Below, piece after piece: positions 9,559 to 19,215 of a stretch of DNA of 64,000 nt. The position numbers and the translations under genes are program-made. The DNA lies in the NCBI GenBank assembly GCA_002344895.1, contig DDUR01000081.1, positions 21,909 through 85,908 on the forward strand. Reading direction: 5' to 3'. Below the pieces are notes generated by a model that saw only the letters and a program-made list of their open reading frames with translations, was not told the DNA's origin and searched no databases. Position 1 is the stretch's first letter. Each line of letters begins with the position of its first letter. The DNA is from Ignavibacteria bacterium UBA2333 (lineage in GTDB: Bacteria; Bacteroidota; Ignavibacteria; Kapaibacteriales; Kapaibacteriaceae).

Positions 9559-12500
9559 TGAAACGTTGTATCCTTCTTCTCGCCCTTCTCTTTGCGCCTG
9601 TTTGTGTATCGGCTCAGTCTCTACTCACGATCACCGACGCACTTCCTCCGTACGATCTTTCTGCATGGTTGCTGAATAACGGACACTTTGCAATCGGCAC
9701 GTCCTATACCGGGCAACCCAAACCACTCATCTATCGAGAGGACGGTACAGGAAACAGACCTGTTAACTACACTTCTCACCTTCACATCAAGGTAGATGGT
9801 GTAGTCTATAAAATGGGCTATGAAGTTGACGAAACAACAGGACAGCCACCACCCAATCAGATAGCTGTCCGCAGACTCTATCGTGATACAGTATCTGGCC
9901 GACCACGTATCAATGCCGATATGCAGATCCTTCACGGTCCTGGTGACACGGTAAACGTCGTCTTTACCATGGAACCTGTGCGAAGATCAACAGGTGGCTT
10001 TATACGTATGAGTGTCGTTGCAGAGAACAGAGGCAGAAGCACACACAACATTGGTGTGCTTTTGCTCATCGATACAAAAATTGGTGACAATGACAGGTCG
10101 CCGATTGCAACGTCATTCGGATATCGAACGGTCGAGACAGAATACGATGCATCAATTCCTCCGGGTATACCCGACTATTGGCTTGCACTCGAAGGAAGTC
10201 CGGTTGGACCGGGCTTAACGGCTCGCGGAAATCTAATTGAATCCGAACTCATCCGGCCAGATCTTGTCATCATTGGTAACTGGGTTGACGATCCTTCACG
10301 CGGCACCATTGGTCTCCGTCTTAACGAGTGGGATGAACGTCGAGCAACAGGTTTTGACTATAGCGATAGTGGGGTTCTCCTTATCTGGAATCCGGCACCT
10401 GTGACCGTTGGCCAACGAGTTCTCCGTGCGGCAACAGAGTTGGGCATTGTTGACTCGTTACGTGTGAGCCAGGGCGGTGGAGGTGGTGGCGGTGGAGGAG
10501 GAGGAGTTGTTGTTGCCGGACCCGGAGGTGGTAATGGCTGTATTGTGGCCGATACCGTACGCGAGAATCCGTGTGGCGATCCTACATGGCATCCGTACAC
10601 GCCTGATACGGTCCAACCACTCTTCCTCATCACGAACGTTGAAGGACGCACACTCACGAACGTCTCCGTTGATGTTGTAGGAACGGAGCCAGGTGTAGAC
10701 ATAGTATCGGCATCAACACCCGTGATTCCGTCAACGCTTGCCGATGATCAGACAGGTGTTGGTTCCGTAACACTCGCTCTTCGTCCACGTTTACAACCAG
10801 CAACGTATGCCATTCCAATAGCTGTCCGTGCTGATGGACTGAGTCCGAGTTACGTTGATACACTGTGTATCAATGTGCCTGGGTTACAGGCAACCATCGA
10901 TGCTGTTGATGTGAGTACGCCGCCAATTTGCCCGACAATCACCGATACCATCGCTCTGCGTGTGAGCGTCAACGGAGTACGATGTTTACCACTTGTAGAG
11001 TTTACGGTTCTTGATGTCACAACGGCAACGGTAAGCTTATTAGCACCATTACCGGTTACGTTATCATCGTCGGGACAAACACTGCTTCCGCTGGCCGTTA
11101 CACCAACGGTGGAGGGCAGTGTTCCGGTTCGTGTACGCCTACGTGTTCGTGAGTATGAATCGTTGGTCGATGGTGATACAACATGGGTCGAACACATTGA
11201 TACCGTTACCGTCACAGTAGTTGGTAAACATGCTGAGTATACGATTCTTGGGACAACGGACACACTCGACCTTGGTGACATTTGTGTTAACGATACACTC
11301 CGAGGCGAGACGATTCTTCAGAACATCGGTGGCTGTGCTCTTGACATCTCAGCACTAACGTGGATTGATGATGTAGGGGGCCGCTTCGCTATGGGGCAAG
11401 GCTCAACAACACCAATAACAATTGAGCGTGGTGACAACCGGCGAGTACGCATCACCTTTGTATCGCCAACTCCTGGTGACTTTGTTGGTACGCTGGATGT
11501 TGTGAGTGTTGCTCGACCTGGAACGAGGAGGATTGCCGTCAAAGCAAGTGTCGTCACGCCGCAGCTTTCGGTCGCCGATACCATAGATCTAGACACGATT
11601 TGTCCAGACGTAGATGTTGCGGAAATTCTAAGTGTATCAACACCTGTTGAGTGTCCAGTACTCGTAGATACAATCGAGTTCTCTGGCAACTCTGTTTCGT
11701 CGACATCAACATCATCATTTGTTGTACCGGGTCGTAGCAGGGTGAGTGTACCACTACGAATTCGTCGTACAGTTGACGGACCGTTTTCGGAAAGCATCAT
11801 CGTTCGAAGTGTTGCGGCAGGTGATCGTACCATTGTTGTTCGTGGAGTTGTTGGTAGTACTCGACTTACTGCACCACCTCAGGTAGATCTCGGTGATGTT
11901 CGTGTTGGGACATCTTCGACGTCGCAGATCACGATCACGGCAAATGGATCAGCTCCCGTTACAATTGTCGGTTTTCAACTATCTGGACCATCGAGTACAG
12001 AGTACGTTGTAACGGCTGTTGGACGTACCCTACCCTTTACGATTTCTTCCGGAGCAACGGTAGACCTAAACATTGTTGGTAGTCCGACAGACATCGAACG
12101 TCGTAGTGCATTGTTGACCATCAGGGTCGCACGGCCACTCTGTGAACCATTACCAGACATCGACCTAACGATGCGTGGAATTCGACCACTATTGTCCGCC
12201 GACAGACCATCCATCGAACCTGGCAGACTCTGCGTAGGCGGAACAAAGGATACAACACTCACACTTCGCAACCGTGGTAACGCCCCACTGACAGTAACGG
12301 CGTTGACATCATCATCACCAGAGGTTACGGTTACAGCAACACTTCCTTACCGACTAGAACCAGACGATACGATGGCTGTGAGTGTGGCCATAACTCCATC
12401 ACAACTTGGGCGGGCGGTATCGACCATTACTGTTACGCACGATGGCGAATGGGCTGTTGCTGCTGACTCTACCATCACAGCTGTATGTCATGGAGTTGTC

Positions 12501-13190
12501 TGTGGTACGATTGCGGCAGATACCATCGTTGCGACTGTTGGTGAGCGCAGATCGTATACGATACGCTGGATTCCACGGTCCGACGCTCCGCTGAGCATCA
12601 ACGACGTCGTACGGCTTGTTGATGGTGGAGGACGACCAACAGAGTTAGCTCTTCGGCACGACGGACTTGTGTTCCGTCCATCCGGAACACTTGGCGGATC
12701 CATCAATGATGGTACTGCTACTGTCGTTTTCGCTAACGATACTACGTCTCTGCGGTCGGATCGACTGGTGACGTCAAACGTGTTTGCCGAGGTTGAAATT
12801 GACGTACTGCGTGGTGGTCCTGATCGAACCGTTGTACAACCCGTGGTACGTGACTTCGCAGGTGGAGACGCCGACGTCAACGTTTTACCAGGCCTCGTTC
12901 GGAGTGTCATGTGCGCCTTTGACGAACGTGGTGTCGTTGTTGGCGGACAGGCTATTCTTGGCCGTGATCCTACAACAGGTGACGTTCTTGCAATTGGTGT
13001 TGACACGTCAACGACCGTCGACGTATTCACCATCGACGGTCGACTACTCAGACGTCTCAATTCACTTAGCCCAGACAACGGAGTCCTACGACTTCGTATC
13101 AGTGACCTTGACGTGCGTTCCGGCTCGTACGTTGTTGTCCTCCATCATCACGGGCAAACACAGTCGATCGTAATCACCCAGGGGCAATAA
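9555..13190 (+). CDS. Giant secreted choice-of-anchor-D protein with T9SS tail
   Basis: The product is 1211 residues with a signal peptide (MMKRCILLLALLFAPVCVSAQ region; an ATG at 9558 is an alternative start). Residues ~22-305 form an N-terminal domain I cannot name. An 11-Gly tract (307-317) follows, then about 800 residues of repeated ASH/choice-of-anchor-D-like Ig folds. These share a recurring 'LDLGDICVNDT...ILQNIGG' pattern with paired cysteines. The end (VDVFTIDGRLLRRL ... SGSYVVVLHHHG) is a T9SS type A-like sorting domain. It overlaps the OmpA gene by ATGA, which suggests coordinated production of an outer-membrane anchor and large surface proteins. It closes the operon. Confidence 0.8.
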   Translation: MMKRCILLLALLFAPVCVSAQSLLTITDALPPYDLSAWLLNNGHFAIGTSYTGQPKPLIYREDGTGNRPVNYTSHLHIKVDGVVYKMGYEVDETTGQPPPNQIAVRRLYRDTVSGRPRINADMQILHGPGDTVNVVFTMEPVRRSTGGFIRMSVVAENRGRSTHNIGVLLLIDTKIGDNDRSPIATSFGYRTVETEYDASIPPGIPDYWLALEGSPVGPGLTARGNLIESELIRPDLVIIGNWVDDPSRGTIGLRLNEWDERRATGFDYSDSGVLLIWNPAPVTVGQRVLRAATELGIVDSLRVSQGGGGGGGGGGGVVVAGPGGGNGCIVADTVRENPCGDPTWHPYTPDTVQPLFLITNVEGRTLTNVSVDVVGTEPGVDIVSASTPVIPSTLADDQTGVGSVTLALRPRLQPATYAIPIAVRADGLSPSYVDTLCINVPGLQATIDAVDVSTPPICPTITDTIALRVSVNGVRCLPLVEFTVLDVTTATVSLLAPLPVTLSSSGQTLLPLAVTPTVEGSVPVRVRLRVREYESLVDGDTTWVEHIDTVTVTVVGKHAEYTILGTTDTLDLGDICVNDTLRGETILQNIGGCALDISALTWIDDVGGRFAMGQGSTTPITIERGDNRRVRITFVSPTPGDFVGTLDVVSVARPGTRRIAVKASVVTPQLSVADTIDLDTICPDVDVAEILSVSTPVECPVLVDTIEFSGNSVSSTSTSSFVVPGRSRVSVPLRIRRTVDGPFSESIIVRSVAAGDRTIVVRGVVGSTRLTAPPQVDLGDVRVGTSSTSQITITANGSAPVTIVGFQLSGPSSTEYVVTAVGRTLPFTISSGATVDLNIVGSPTDIERRSALLTIRVARPLCEPLPDIDLTMRGIRPLLSADRPSIEPGRLCVGGTKDTTLTLRNRGNAPLTVTALTSSSPEVTVTATLPYRLEPDDTMAVSVAITPSQLGRAVSTITVTHDGEWAVAADSTITAVCHGVVCGTIAADTIVATVGERRSYTIRWIPRSDAPLSINDVVRLVDGGGRPTELALRHDGLVFRPSGTLGGSINDGTATVVFANDTTSLRSDRLVTSNVFAEVEIDVLRGGPDRTVVQPVVRDFAGGDADVNVLPGLVRSVMCAFDERGVVVGGQAILGRDPTTGDVLAIGVDTSTTVDVFTIDGRLLRRLNSLSPDNGVLRLRISDLDVRSGSYVVVLHHHGQTQSIVITQGQ
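10473..10505 (+). repeat. In-frame poly-glycine coding tract
   Basis: Eleven consecutive glycine codons (GGC/GGT/GGA mixed) end in a GGA run. They encode a flexible linker between the N-terminal domain and the ASH repeats. The final GGA repeats could slip in replication by whole codons without shifting the frame. Confidence 0.9.
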
Positions 13191-13229
13191 GAACATCACA
13201 ACAACGGTCCTTTTGCATCCTTGGAGTGA

Positions 13230-14018
13230 TTAGCGACCGAGGCGAAAGTTTACCGGAATTGTCACGTAACAGGCTACTGCTTGGCCGTTCTGACGAGCTG
13301 GCGTAAACCGAACATTCTGGACTGCCTTGATGGCAGCACTTTCCAGCATAACATTTGCGGATTGCAGGATGTTCGTTCGTGCTACAGAGCCATCGGCGGC
13401 AATCAAAACACGGAGTACAACCTTACCCTCGATACCGTACTGACGTGCCAGCTCGGGATAGACAACGGATCTCGTAAGGGCAGCATAGTCAAACGTCGGC
13501 TCTTGTTCGACGGCGATAAACTCATCATCGGGCAACTGTTCCGTTCCAGAGCCCCCTTTGCCCCCTACCGAAAATCTGTCACCTTCTCCGGTGCCGTTCC
13601 CGGTACCCTTTCCAGGTCCATTACCTGGCCCGTTGCCAAAACCTACGGAATCATGTCGGTCGACACCATTTGGCAGATCACCGTCAAACGTGAGAACGTC
13701 CGGCGGAATATCGGCGGGTGTTCGTGCATCTGGTACCTCCATCCGGAAGACGGGTACAGCTGCTTCAGACGTGGTTGGTGGCCTCTGTTCACCGGGTGAA
13801 CCACCTCCGGTTGAATTCTCCGACATGGGTGGGAGCTGAATCGGCTCAAACACCCGCATAATCGTAGTTGTTGATTGCATCACTGGCTGCAGTACACGCA
13901 CGTAGGTGCGCTCAGGGATAAGCGTCGTAGCTGCGGCTACGAGCAGCGCGCCAAGTGCGACAGAGAGTCCGCGGATGGACTCAAAGGAATTGGTATACAG
14001 GCGGGATGTGGCGGCCAT
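13230..14018 (-). CDS. TonB-family energy transducer
   Basis: The product is 262 residues. One N-terminal membrane segment (about 15-35, IRGLSVALGALLVAAATTLI) is followed by a long periplasmic linker with a Gly/Asn/Lys-rich repeat (GNGPGNGPGKGTGNGTGEG). The C-terminal TonB domain has YPELARQYGIEGKVVLRVLI, then VQNVRFTPARQNGQAV and IPVNF. TonB passes proton-motive energy from ExbBD to outer-membrane receptors. No exbBD lies nearby. The ATG at 14018 is chosen over an upstream ATG because GGAGG sits 5 nt ahead of it and the membrane segment is then correctly placed. It follows clpX on the same strand after 54 nt and may be its own unit. Confidence 0.9.
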   Translation of the reverse strand: MAATSRLYTNSFESIRGLSVALGALLVAAATTLIPERTYVRVLQPVMQSTTTIMRVFEPIQLPPMSENSTGGGSPGEQRPPTTSEAAVPVFRMEVPDARTPADIPPDVLTFDGDLPNGVDRHDSVGFGNGPGNGPGKGTGNGTGEGDRFSVGGKGGSGTEQLPDDEFIAVEQEPTFDYAALTRSVVYPELARQYGIEGKVVLRVLIAADGSVARTNILQSANVMLESAAIKAVQNVRFTPARQNGQAVACYVTIPVNFRLGR

Positions 14019-14072
14019 GACGTCCTCCAAAAACAAAGTGTTCAGGAGGAGAGGCATTCACATCAGACTCGG

Positions 14073-15341
14073 TTACGCCCGGCCCTTAGAAATTTGCTGT
14101 TCGCTAAGCTCAAACAGTGGCGTAGCTCCGCGCTCAACCGTATCGCCGGTGATGATACACTTCCGCACGTTACGTTCATCGGGGAGATTATACATGATCG
14201 GAATCATGATCTCTTCCAGTACGCCACGAAGAGCACGAGCACCCGTCTTACGAGCCTTTGCCTTATGCACAATTCCGAGTAATGCTTCCTGTTCAAACTC
14301 CAGTTGAACACCTTCGAGCAGAAGCAGCTTTTGATACTGCTTTACGAGAGCATTTTTCGGATTTGTCAGGATATCGAGCATTGCCTCGTCGGTAAGAGGA
14401 TCAAGAGCTGCGATGACGGGGAGACGACCGATAAACTCAGGAATAAATCCGAAGCGCATAAGGTCTTCGGGTTCAACATATCGAAGAAGGGCTGATGATT
14501 CTTCGACCTCAGCATCAGAGATTGACGTGAAGCCAATTGTGCTTGGGCGGAGTCGGCGTTCAATAACCTTCTCAATACCCTCAAACGCACCACCGCAGAT
14601 AAACAGAATGTTGCGGGTGTTAACGTAGATCAGTGGTTGTTCTGGGTGTTTCCGGCCGCCCTTAGGTGGAATACCGGCAACAGTTCCTTCAAGGATCTTG
14701 AGAAGACCCTGTTGAACACCTTCACCTGACACATCGCGGGTGATTGAGGCTGAGTCTGACTTGCGCGTAATCTTGTCGATCTCGTCAACATAGATGATAC
14801 CACGCTCGGCACGTTCAACGTTGTAGTCTGCATTCTGAAGCAAGTTTACGATGATCGATTCAACATCGTCACCTACGTACCCAGCTTCTGTTAGCGTTGT
14901 TGCATCGGCGATTGCAAAGGGCACATCGAGAATACGAGCGAGTGTCTGTGCCAAAAGGGTCTTGCCGGTACCCGTTGGTCCAAGCAAAAGGATGTTACTC
15001 TTTTCAATCTCGACGTCGTCGAACGGTGAAACGAGTTCTTCTGCTTGTATACGCTTGTAGTGATTATAGACAGCTACGGAAAGGACTTCCTTGGCCGCGT
15101 GCTGACCGATAACAAACGAATCAAGTTGTTTCTTGATTTCAGATGGACGAGGAAGGGAGCGAACATCCGTACGAAGTGACGGAGTCGGCTGATTTTTCCG
15201 AAGAATTTCAACGGAGTTCTGAACGCAGATATCACAGATGTAAACACCCTTACCGGCGATCAGGCTTGTGACTTCACGTGAACTTCGCCCGCAGAATGAG
15301 CAATGAAGTTCTTCCGGATGTCCCGTCGTATCAGTTGTCAT
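14073..15341 (-). CDS. clpX: ATP-dependent Clp protease ATPase subunit ClpX
   Basis: The product is 422 residues, a normal length. The N-terminal zinc-binding domain has C14, C17, C36 and C39. The AAA+ module shows Walker A at 121-128 (GPTGTGKT), Walker B IIYVDEIDK, the pore loop GYVGDD, the sensor/arginine-finger region FIGRLPV and sensor-2 GARALR. The IGF loop that docks on ClpP is present (STIGFTS). ClpX unfolds tagged or specific substrates and feeds them to ClpP in the cytoplasm. It lies just downstream of clpP (34-nt gap) in the conserved order tig-clpP-clpX. A GGGGAG ribosome site precedes the ATG. Confidence 0.97.
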   Translation of the reverse strand: MTTDTTGHPEELHCSFCGRSSREVTSLIAGKGVYICDICVQNSVEILRKNQPTPSLRTDVRSLPRPSEIKKQLDSFVIGQHAAKEVLSVAVYNHYKRIQAEELVSPFDDVEIEKSNILLLGPTGTGKTLLAQTLARILDVPFAIADATTLTEAGYVGDDVESIIVNLLQNADYNVERAERGIIYVDEIDKITRKSDSASITRDVSGEGVQQGLLKILEGTVAGIPPKGGRKHPEQPLIYVNTRNILFICGGAFEGIEKVIERRLRPSTIGFTSISDAEVEESSALLRYVEPEDLMRFGFIPEFIGRLPVIAALDPLTDEAMLDILTNPKNALVKQYQKLLLLEGVQLEFEQEALLGIVHKAKARKTGARALRGVLEEIMIPIMYNLPDERNVRKCIITGDTVERGATPLFELSEQQISKGRA

Positions 15342-15375
15342 GTTCGCTCCCCTTCCCCTGAGGCAAGTTCCGTAA

Positions 15376-15963
15376 TTACAGGCGCTCGAGAATCTTGTCA
15401 GCCATTCCGTAGGCTACAGCCTCTTCAGCCGTCATGTGATTATCACGATCCGCGTCGGCCTTAATCGTCGCATAATCCTTACCGGTATGCTTTTCAATGA
15501 TGCCGTAGAGGGTGTCGCGAATTCTCAGCATTTCCTTCGTGTAAATTTCAATGTCAGCGGCTTGTCCCTGCGTGCCACCAAGTGGCTGATGCATCATGAT
15601 CCGCGAGTGCGGAAGGATGTATCGTTTTCCCTTTGCACCTGCGCAGAATAGCACTTGAGCCATCGAGGCTGCCATGCCAACGCAGATCGTTGATACGTCA
15701 GGCTTGACAAACTGCATCGTGTCGTAGATGGCGAGGCCGGCAGACACGCTACCGCCCGGAGAGTTAATGTAGAGAGAAATGTCCTTTGTTGGATCTTCAC
15801 TCTGCAGGAACAGCAACTGGGCAATCGTCAAACTCGCTACATAATCATCAATGGGCGTGCCAATGAAGATAATGCGTTCCTTGAGCAGGCGCGAGTAGAT
15901 GTCGTAGGCGCGTTCTCCTCGACTCGTCTGTTCGACGACCATCGGGACGAGCTGGTTAACCAT
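15376..15963 (-). CDS. clpP: ATP-dependent Clp protease proteolytic subunit ClpP
   Basis: The product is 195 residues, typical of the family. The catalytic triad is visible: Ser100 in GMAASMAQ, His125 in MMHQPLGG and Asp174 in DADRDNHM. The spacing is identical to that of characterised ClpP proteins. It forms a tetradecameric serine protease chamber with ClpX. It lies 18 nt downstream of tig and 34 nt upstream of clpX, so the three are probably one transcript. Confidence 0.97.
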   Translation of the reverse strand: MVNQLVPMVVEQTSRGERAYDIYSRLLKERIIFIGTPIDDYVASLTIAQLLFLQSEDPTKDISLYINSPGGSVSAGLAIYDTMQFVKPDVSTICVGMAASMAQVLFCAGAKGKRYILPHSRIMMHQPLGGTQGQAADIEIYTKEMLRIRDTLYGIIEKHTGKDYATIKADADRDNHMTAEEAVAYGMADKILERL

Positions 15964-15981
15964 GGGTGGGTTATCTCCTTG

Positions 15982-17247
15982 TTACAGAACGGGTTGTTGT
16001 TGGTCGACATCGACGTCATTGACCACTGCATAGTCTACGAGTGTCTTAACAACCTTCTCGGCAAGAAGCTGAGCTTCTACATTCCGATTCTGGCGCATCA
16101 CCATTCGCAGCTGGTCCTCGGTCAATCCAACCTTACCAGACATCTCAACAATGTCCTCATCCGTAACGGACACATTTTCCGCAGCGGCTACCTTATCACG
16201 AATCAGTTCCCACTTCACGATACGAATCGCTGATGGTTCAAGCTGTTCTTCAAGGTCGTGCGCTGTGAGTTTCTCAAGTCCTGGTGCACCTTCATTCCGC
16301 TTCTTGAAGTCCTCAAAAAGTTGATGGACAACAGAGTGAACAAGGGAATGTGGCACTGGGAATTCATGTGCCTGGACGAGTTGCTCAACAATCTGATTCT
16401 CAACGGCAGACTTGGCTTCGTTCTCGTAATACGACGTGAGCTGTTGGCGAATGTCGTCCCGCAGTCCAGACTCCGAGGAGATCTTACCGCCGGTGATCAT
16501 CGAAACAAACTCGTCGGTAAGCTCTGCCGGAACAACCTTCTGAACGTCGGCAACCGTAACACGGTAGGACGGAGGTTGTTCGTTGGCATCCTTTGTTTCG
16601 GCCACGTAGGATATTGAGTCACCGACACCAAGATCGCGGACTGAGTTTCGGAGGTGCATGTCGACGTTCTCATCTTCGAGGAAGATGCGTTCTTCCTTTG
16701 CCTCGGCACCAATGATGGGCATACCGGTTTCGCGATCGAGCTCATTCATGGTGAGCGTAACCACATAACGTGTGCCATCGACCTTCTCGGCAGGTTCAAA
16801 ACTTGCGGCACGAAGGCGAATACGGTCGATCTCTTCCTCAACGTCTTCGTCGGTAACATTCTTAACAGGGCGTTGAACCACAAGATTGCGATACTCGCCC
16901 AGTGTAAAGTCTGGCATCACCTCAAAACGAATGGTAAACGACACTCCACCACCGCCCTTGGCGATATCTGTAAGTGCCGGTGTGCCAACAACTTGTTGCG
17001 GTTCTGCCTTGAGAAAATTCCGGAACTCTGCATCAGCAATTGTTTCGAGGGCCTCGTTTTCGATATCGCGGCCAAACTTCTGTTTGATGATAGCTACCGG
17101 CACCTTACCCTTACGAAAACCCGGCAGGGAAACTCCTGCTTGGGCACGCACATAGGCTTGATCAAAGTGAGGCCTAAGTTCCGCCTCTGTAAGGGAGAGG
17201 CGTACTTCGCGCTCACATCCCTCGAGAACGGTTACCTGATGTTCCAC
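15982..17247 (-). CDS. tig: Trigger factor, ribosome-associated chaperone
   Basis: The product is 421 residues. The N-terminal ribosome-binding domain has the signature GFRKGKVP (about residues 43-50). A FKBP-like middle region (TRYVVTLTMNEL ... DLGVGDSISYV) and a helical C-terminal chaperone domain follow. I place the start at the GTG at 17247, giving MEHQVTVLEGCEREV, which matches the family N-terminus and has GGAG 6 nt upstream. A TTG at 17259 would add four residues that overlap this ribosome site. It binds nascent chains at the exit tunnel and is cotranscribed with clpP and clpX, a conserved proteostasis cluster. Confidence 0.94.
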   Translation of the reverse strand: MEHQVTVLEGCEREVRLSLTEAELRPHFDQAYVRAQAGVSLPGFRKGKVPVAIIKQKFGRDIENEALETIADAEFRNFLKAEPQQVVGTPALTDIAKGGGGVSFTIRFEVMPDFTLGEYRNLVVQRPVKNVTDEDVEEEIDRIRLRAASFEPAEKVDGTRYVVTLTMNELDRETGMPIIGAEAKEERIFLEDENVDMHLRNSVRDLGVGDSISYVAETKDANEQPPSYRVTVADVQKVVPAELTDEFVSMITGGKISSESGLRDDIRQQLTSYYENEAKSAVENQIVEQLVQAHEFPVPHSLVHSVVHQLFEDFKKRNEGAPGLEKLTAHDLEEQLEPSAIRIVKWELIRDKVAAAENVSVTDEDIVEMSGKVGLTEDQLRMVMRQNRNVEAQLLAEKVVKTLVDYAVVNDVDVDQQQPVL

Positions 17248-17272
17248 TGTTCGCTCCAAAGTTCAAAAGGAG

Positions 17273-17354
17273 TGCGGAAGGAGAGACTCGAACTCTCATG
17301 GGTTGCCCCGCCAGATCCTAAGTCTGGTGCGTCTGCCAATTTCGCCACTTCCGC
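17273..17354 (-). tRNA. tRNA-Leu (anticodon UAG)
   Basis: Read on the minus strand, 82 nt fold as a class II tRNA. The acceptor stem is GCGGAAG with CTTCCGC and discriminator A. The anticodon arm is CCAGA-CTTAGGA-TCTGG, giving anticodon TAG. A long variable arm (CGGGGCAACCC) and a T arm with GTTCGAG follow. CCA is not encoded, so it must be added after transcription. It lies just upstream of tig on the same strand. Confidence 0.95.
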
Positions 17355-17438
17355 GTAGCCGGACAAAATACGGGATTTCCGGATTCTGTTTGGTGCCTCA
17401 CATCGAAGTAAGGGATCAACGGAGGTTTATCGCTACGT

Positions 17439-17789
17439 TCAGGCCAGCCGAACGCCGTTCGTGACGGACATGTCGGGTACGGCGAGGACAACGGAGCCAT
17501 CTTCTCGGTAAAATCCGCACGTCAGCACCTCACTCAGAAATGGTCCGATCTGTCGTGGCGAAAAGTTCGTAACACAAATAACCTGTTTGCCCACAAGCAT
17601 TTCCGGTGTGTAGAGATGAGTTATCTGGGCACTACTCCGTCGGACGCCCCCTTCAGCCCCTTCACCAAAATCAATCCAAAGCTTCAGGGCGGGTTTTCGC
17701 GCTTCAGGGAATTCTTCGGCGCGAATAATGGTGCCAACACGAAGATGGACCCTCTCAAAATCGTCGATTGTTATCGATGTTGTTTCCAT
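17439..17789 (-). CDS. csaA: CsaA-like tRNA-binding domain protein
   Basis: The product is 116 residues, close to the usual ~110 of CsaA. It is a single OB-fold tRNA-binding domain: VHLRVGTIIRAEEFPEARKP, then LKLWIDFG, SSAQITHLYTPEMLVGKQV, CVTNFSPRQIGPFLSEVL, and VPDMSVTNGVRLA at the end. These are the conserved blocks of CsaA / the MetRS C-terminal domain. It may act as an RNA-binding or secretion-related chaperone; its cellular role is not settled in the family. The ATG at 17789 is chosen because the domain begins directly and GGAGG lies about 11 nt upstream. It is divergent from hpnE and the two starts are only ~28 nt apart. Confidence 0.9.
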   Translation of the reverse strand: METTSITIDDFERVHLRVGTIIRAEEFPEARKPALKLWIDFGEGAEGGVRRSSAQITHLYTPEMLVGKQVICVTNFSPRQIGPFLSEVLTCGFYREDGSVVLAVPDMSVTNGVRLA

Positions 17790-17817
17790 GGCAAAAAATA
17801 CCTCCGATCTTTGTTCC

Positions 17818-19215
17818 ATGCAGCCCCACATTGTTGTAGCCGGAGCCGGATGGGCGGGAATCTCGGCTGCCATCCATGCCGTGCGCCGTGGTGCTCGGGT
17901 AACTCTTGTAGAAGAACGGCCTTATGTTGGAGGACGTGCACGCTCCGTCCTGGATAAAACAGCCAACGTCATGGTGGACAACGGCCAACACGTTATGATG
18001 GGCTGCTATTCAGATGTCCTCACGGTGCTCAATGAGCTTGGTACAACCAATTTTCTTGAACGTCAGCGAGCACTTCAGGTAATCTTCGCCGAGAGAGGTG
18101 GCACAACGGCCAAACTTGATGCTTCGGCACTGCCCGGCAAACTTGGTGTTGTGTATGGCCTGTTGAAAATGTCCGGACTCTCCTTTGCAGCTAAACGAGA
18201 CATTATCCGATTGATGGTGCGTATTCAGAGGCGAGTCGTACAAGGATCGGGCCGAACGTGTTACGAGTTACTCCGCGATGAACAACAGCGTGAAGCAGCT
18301 ATAACGAGATTCTGGGAACCCGTTGTCCTTGCCACTCTGAACATGTCAGTTCGGTCGGCAGATGCCGATCTCTTGCTCACCGTAATGGCGAGGGCCTTTC
18401 TCGGAAGTCGGGACGACGCTGCAATGCTCATTCCCCGACAAGGACTTTCCGACTTGATAGACCCGATTGGACCGTGGCTACAGCGGCATGGAAGTGTGAT
18501 GCAGCTGAGTACGTCTGTAGATCGGTTGCACACTCTCCCGGAGACAACAACGACCGACGCTTCCACGCACAGCACCACTCTCCGGGTGAATCGTGTTGTG
18601 ATATCGGATGGGACAGAACTTGATGTTGATGGTGTTATCCTGGCTGTTCCGCGGAAGGCACTCGATCGTCTGCTTCAGAACAGCAGTATTCCGATAGAGT
18701 TTCCCGATCCGCCAGCGCAGAGCCCAATTGTGAGTGTCTATCTCCACTACGATCGACCATGGATGCCAACAGACTTTGCGGCTTGTCTAGGTACAACAAT
18801 TCAGTGGGTGTTTGATAAACGACGACAACGACCGGGAACCGTTGCCCTAACCGTAAGTGCCGGTGACAACATCGTTGCAGCAACGTCGGACGACATCATC
18901 AAACTTGCTGATAGAGAACTCCGTGACGTCTTCTCACAGCACATGTCTGCTGTTCAACTCACCAGCGGCCTCGTTATCAAGGAAAAGACGGCAACTCCTG
19001 CCTTTACTCCCGTCACTGCGCGACAACGTCCACCGGGAGACGCACTCCGTAACCCCGGTATTCGCAGAATGAACAACGCTGTAAACAACGTGAGTTTGGC
19101 GGGAGATTGGTTGGATACGGGGCTTCCAGCTACGCTGGAGGGGGCTGCTCTTAGCGGACGTCGTGCCGTGGAGATACTTCTTGGTGAGCGTTTGACCGGC
19201 GATCGGCCATCGTAA
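17818..19215 (+). CDS. hpnE: HpnE-type squalene-associated FAD-dependent oxidoreductase
   Basis: The product is 465 residues. The N-terminal Rossmann motif is clear (VVAGAGWAGISAAIHAVRRG, residues ~6-25, then a VEERPYVGGRARS flavin signature). A DNGQHVMMGCY block and the C-terminal FAD motif (SLAGDWLDTGLPATLEGAALSG) are diagnostic of the HpnE/phytoene-desaturase-like group. In hopanoid synthesis HpnE completes squalene formation with HpnC and HpnD, neither of which is in this window. A carotenoid-type desaturase role remains possible. An in-frame ATG at 17788 would extend it by ten residues; neither start has a clear ribosome site. The last 65 nt overlap the PAP2 gene on the other strand. Confidence 0.85.
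   Translation: MQPHIVVAGAGWAGISAAIHAVRRGARVTLVEERPYVGGRARSVLDKTANVMVDNGQHVMMGCYSDVLTVLNELGTTNFLERQRALQVIFAERGGTTAKLDASALPGKLGVVYGLLKMSGLSFAAKRDIIRLMVRIQRRVVQGSGRTCYELLRDEQQREAAITRFWEPVVLATLNMSVRSADADLLLTVMARAFLGSRDDAAMLIPRQGLSDLIDPIGPWLQRHGSVMQLSTSVDRLHTLPETTTTDASTHSTTLRVNRVVISDGTELDVDGVILAVPRKALDRLLQNSSIPIEFPDPPAQSPIVSVYLHYDRPWMPTDFAACLGTTIQWVFDKRRQRPGTVALTVSAGDNIVAATSDDIIKLADRELRDVFSQHMSAVQLTSGLVIKEKTATPAFTPVTARQRPPGDALRNPGIRRMNNAVNNVSLAGDWLDTGLPATLEGAALSGRRAVEILLGERLTGDRPS

Noticed and set aside
13558..13839. Plus-strand open frame within the TonB gene
   Set aside because: It is the antisense reading of the Gly/Pro-rich TonB linker, has no ribosome site and no family resemblance.
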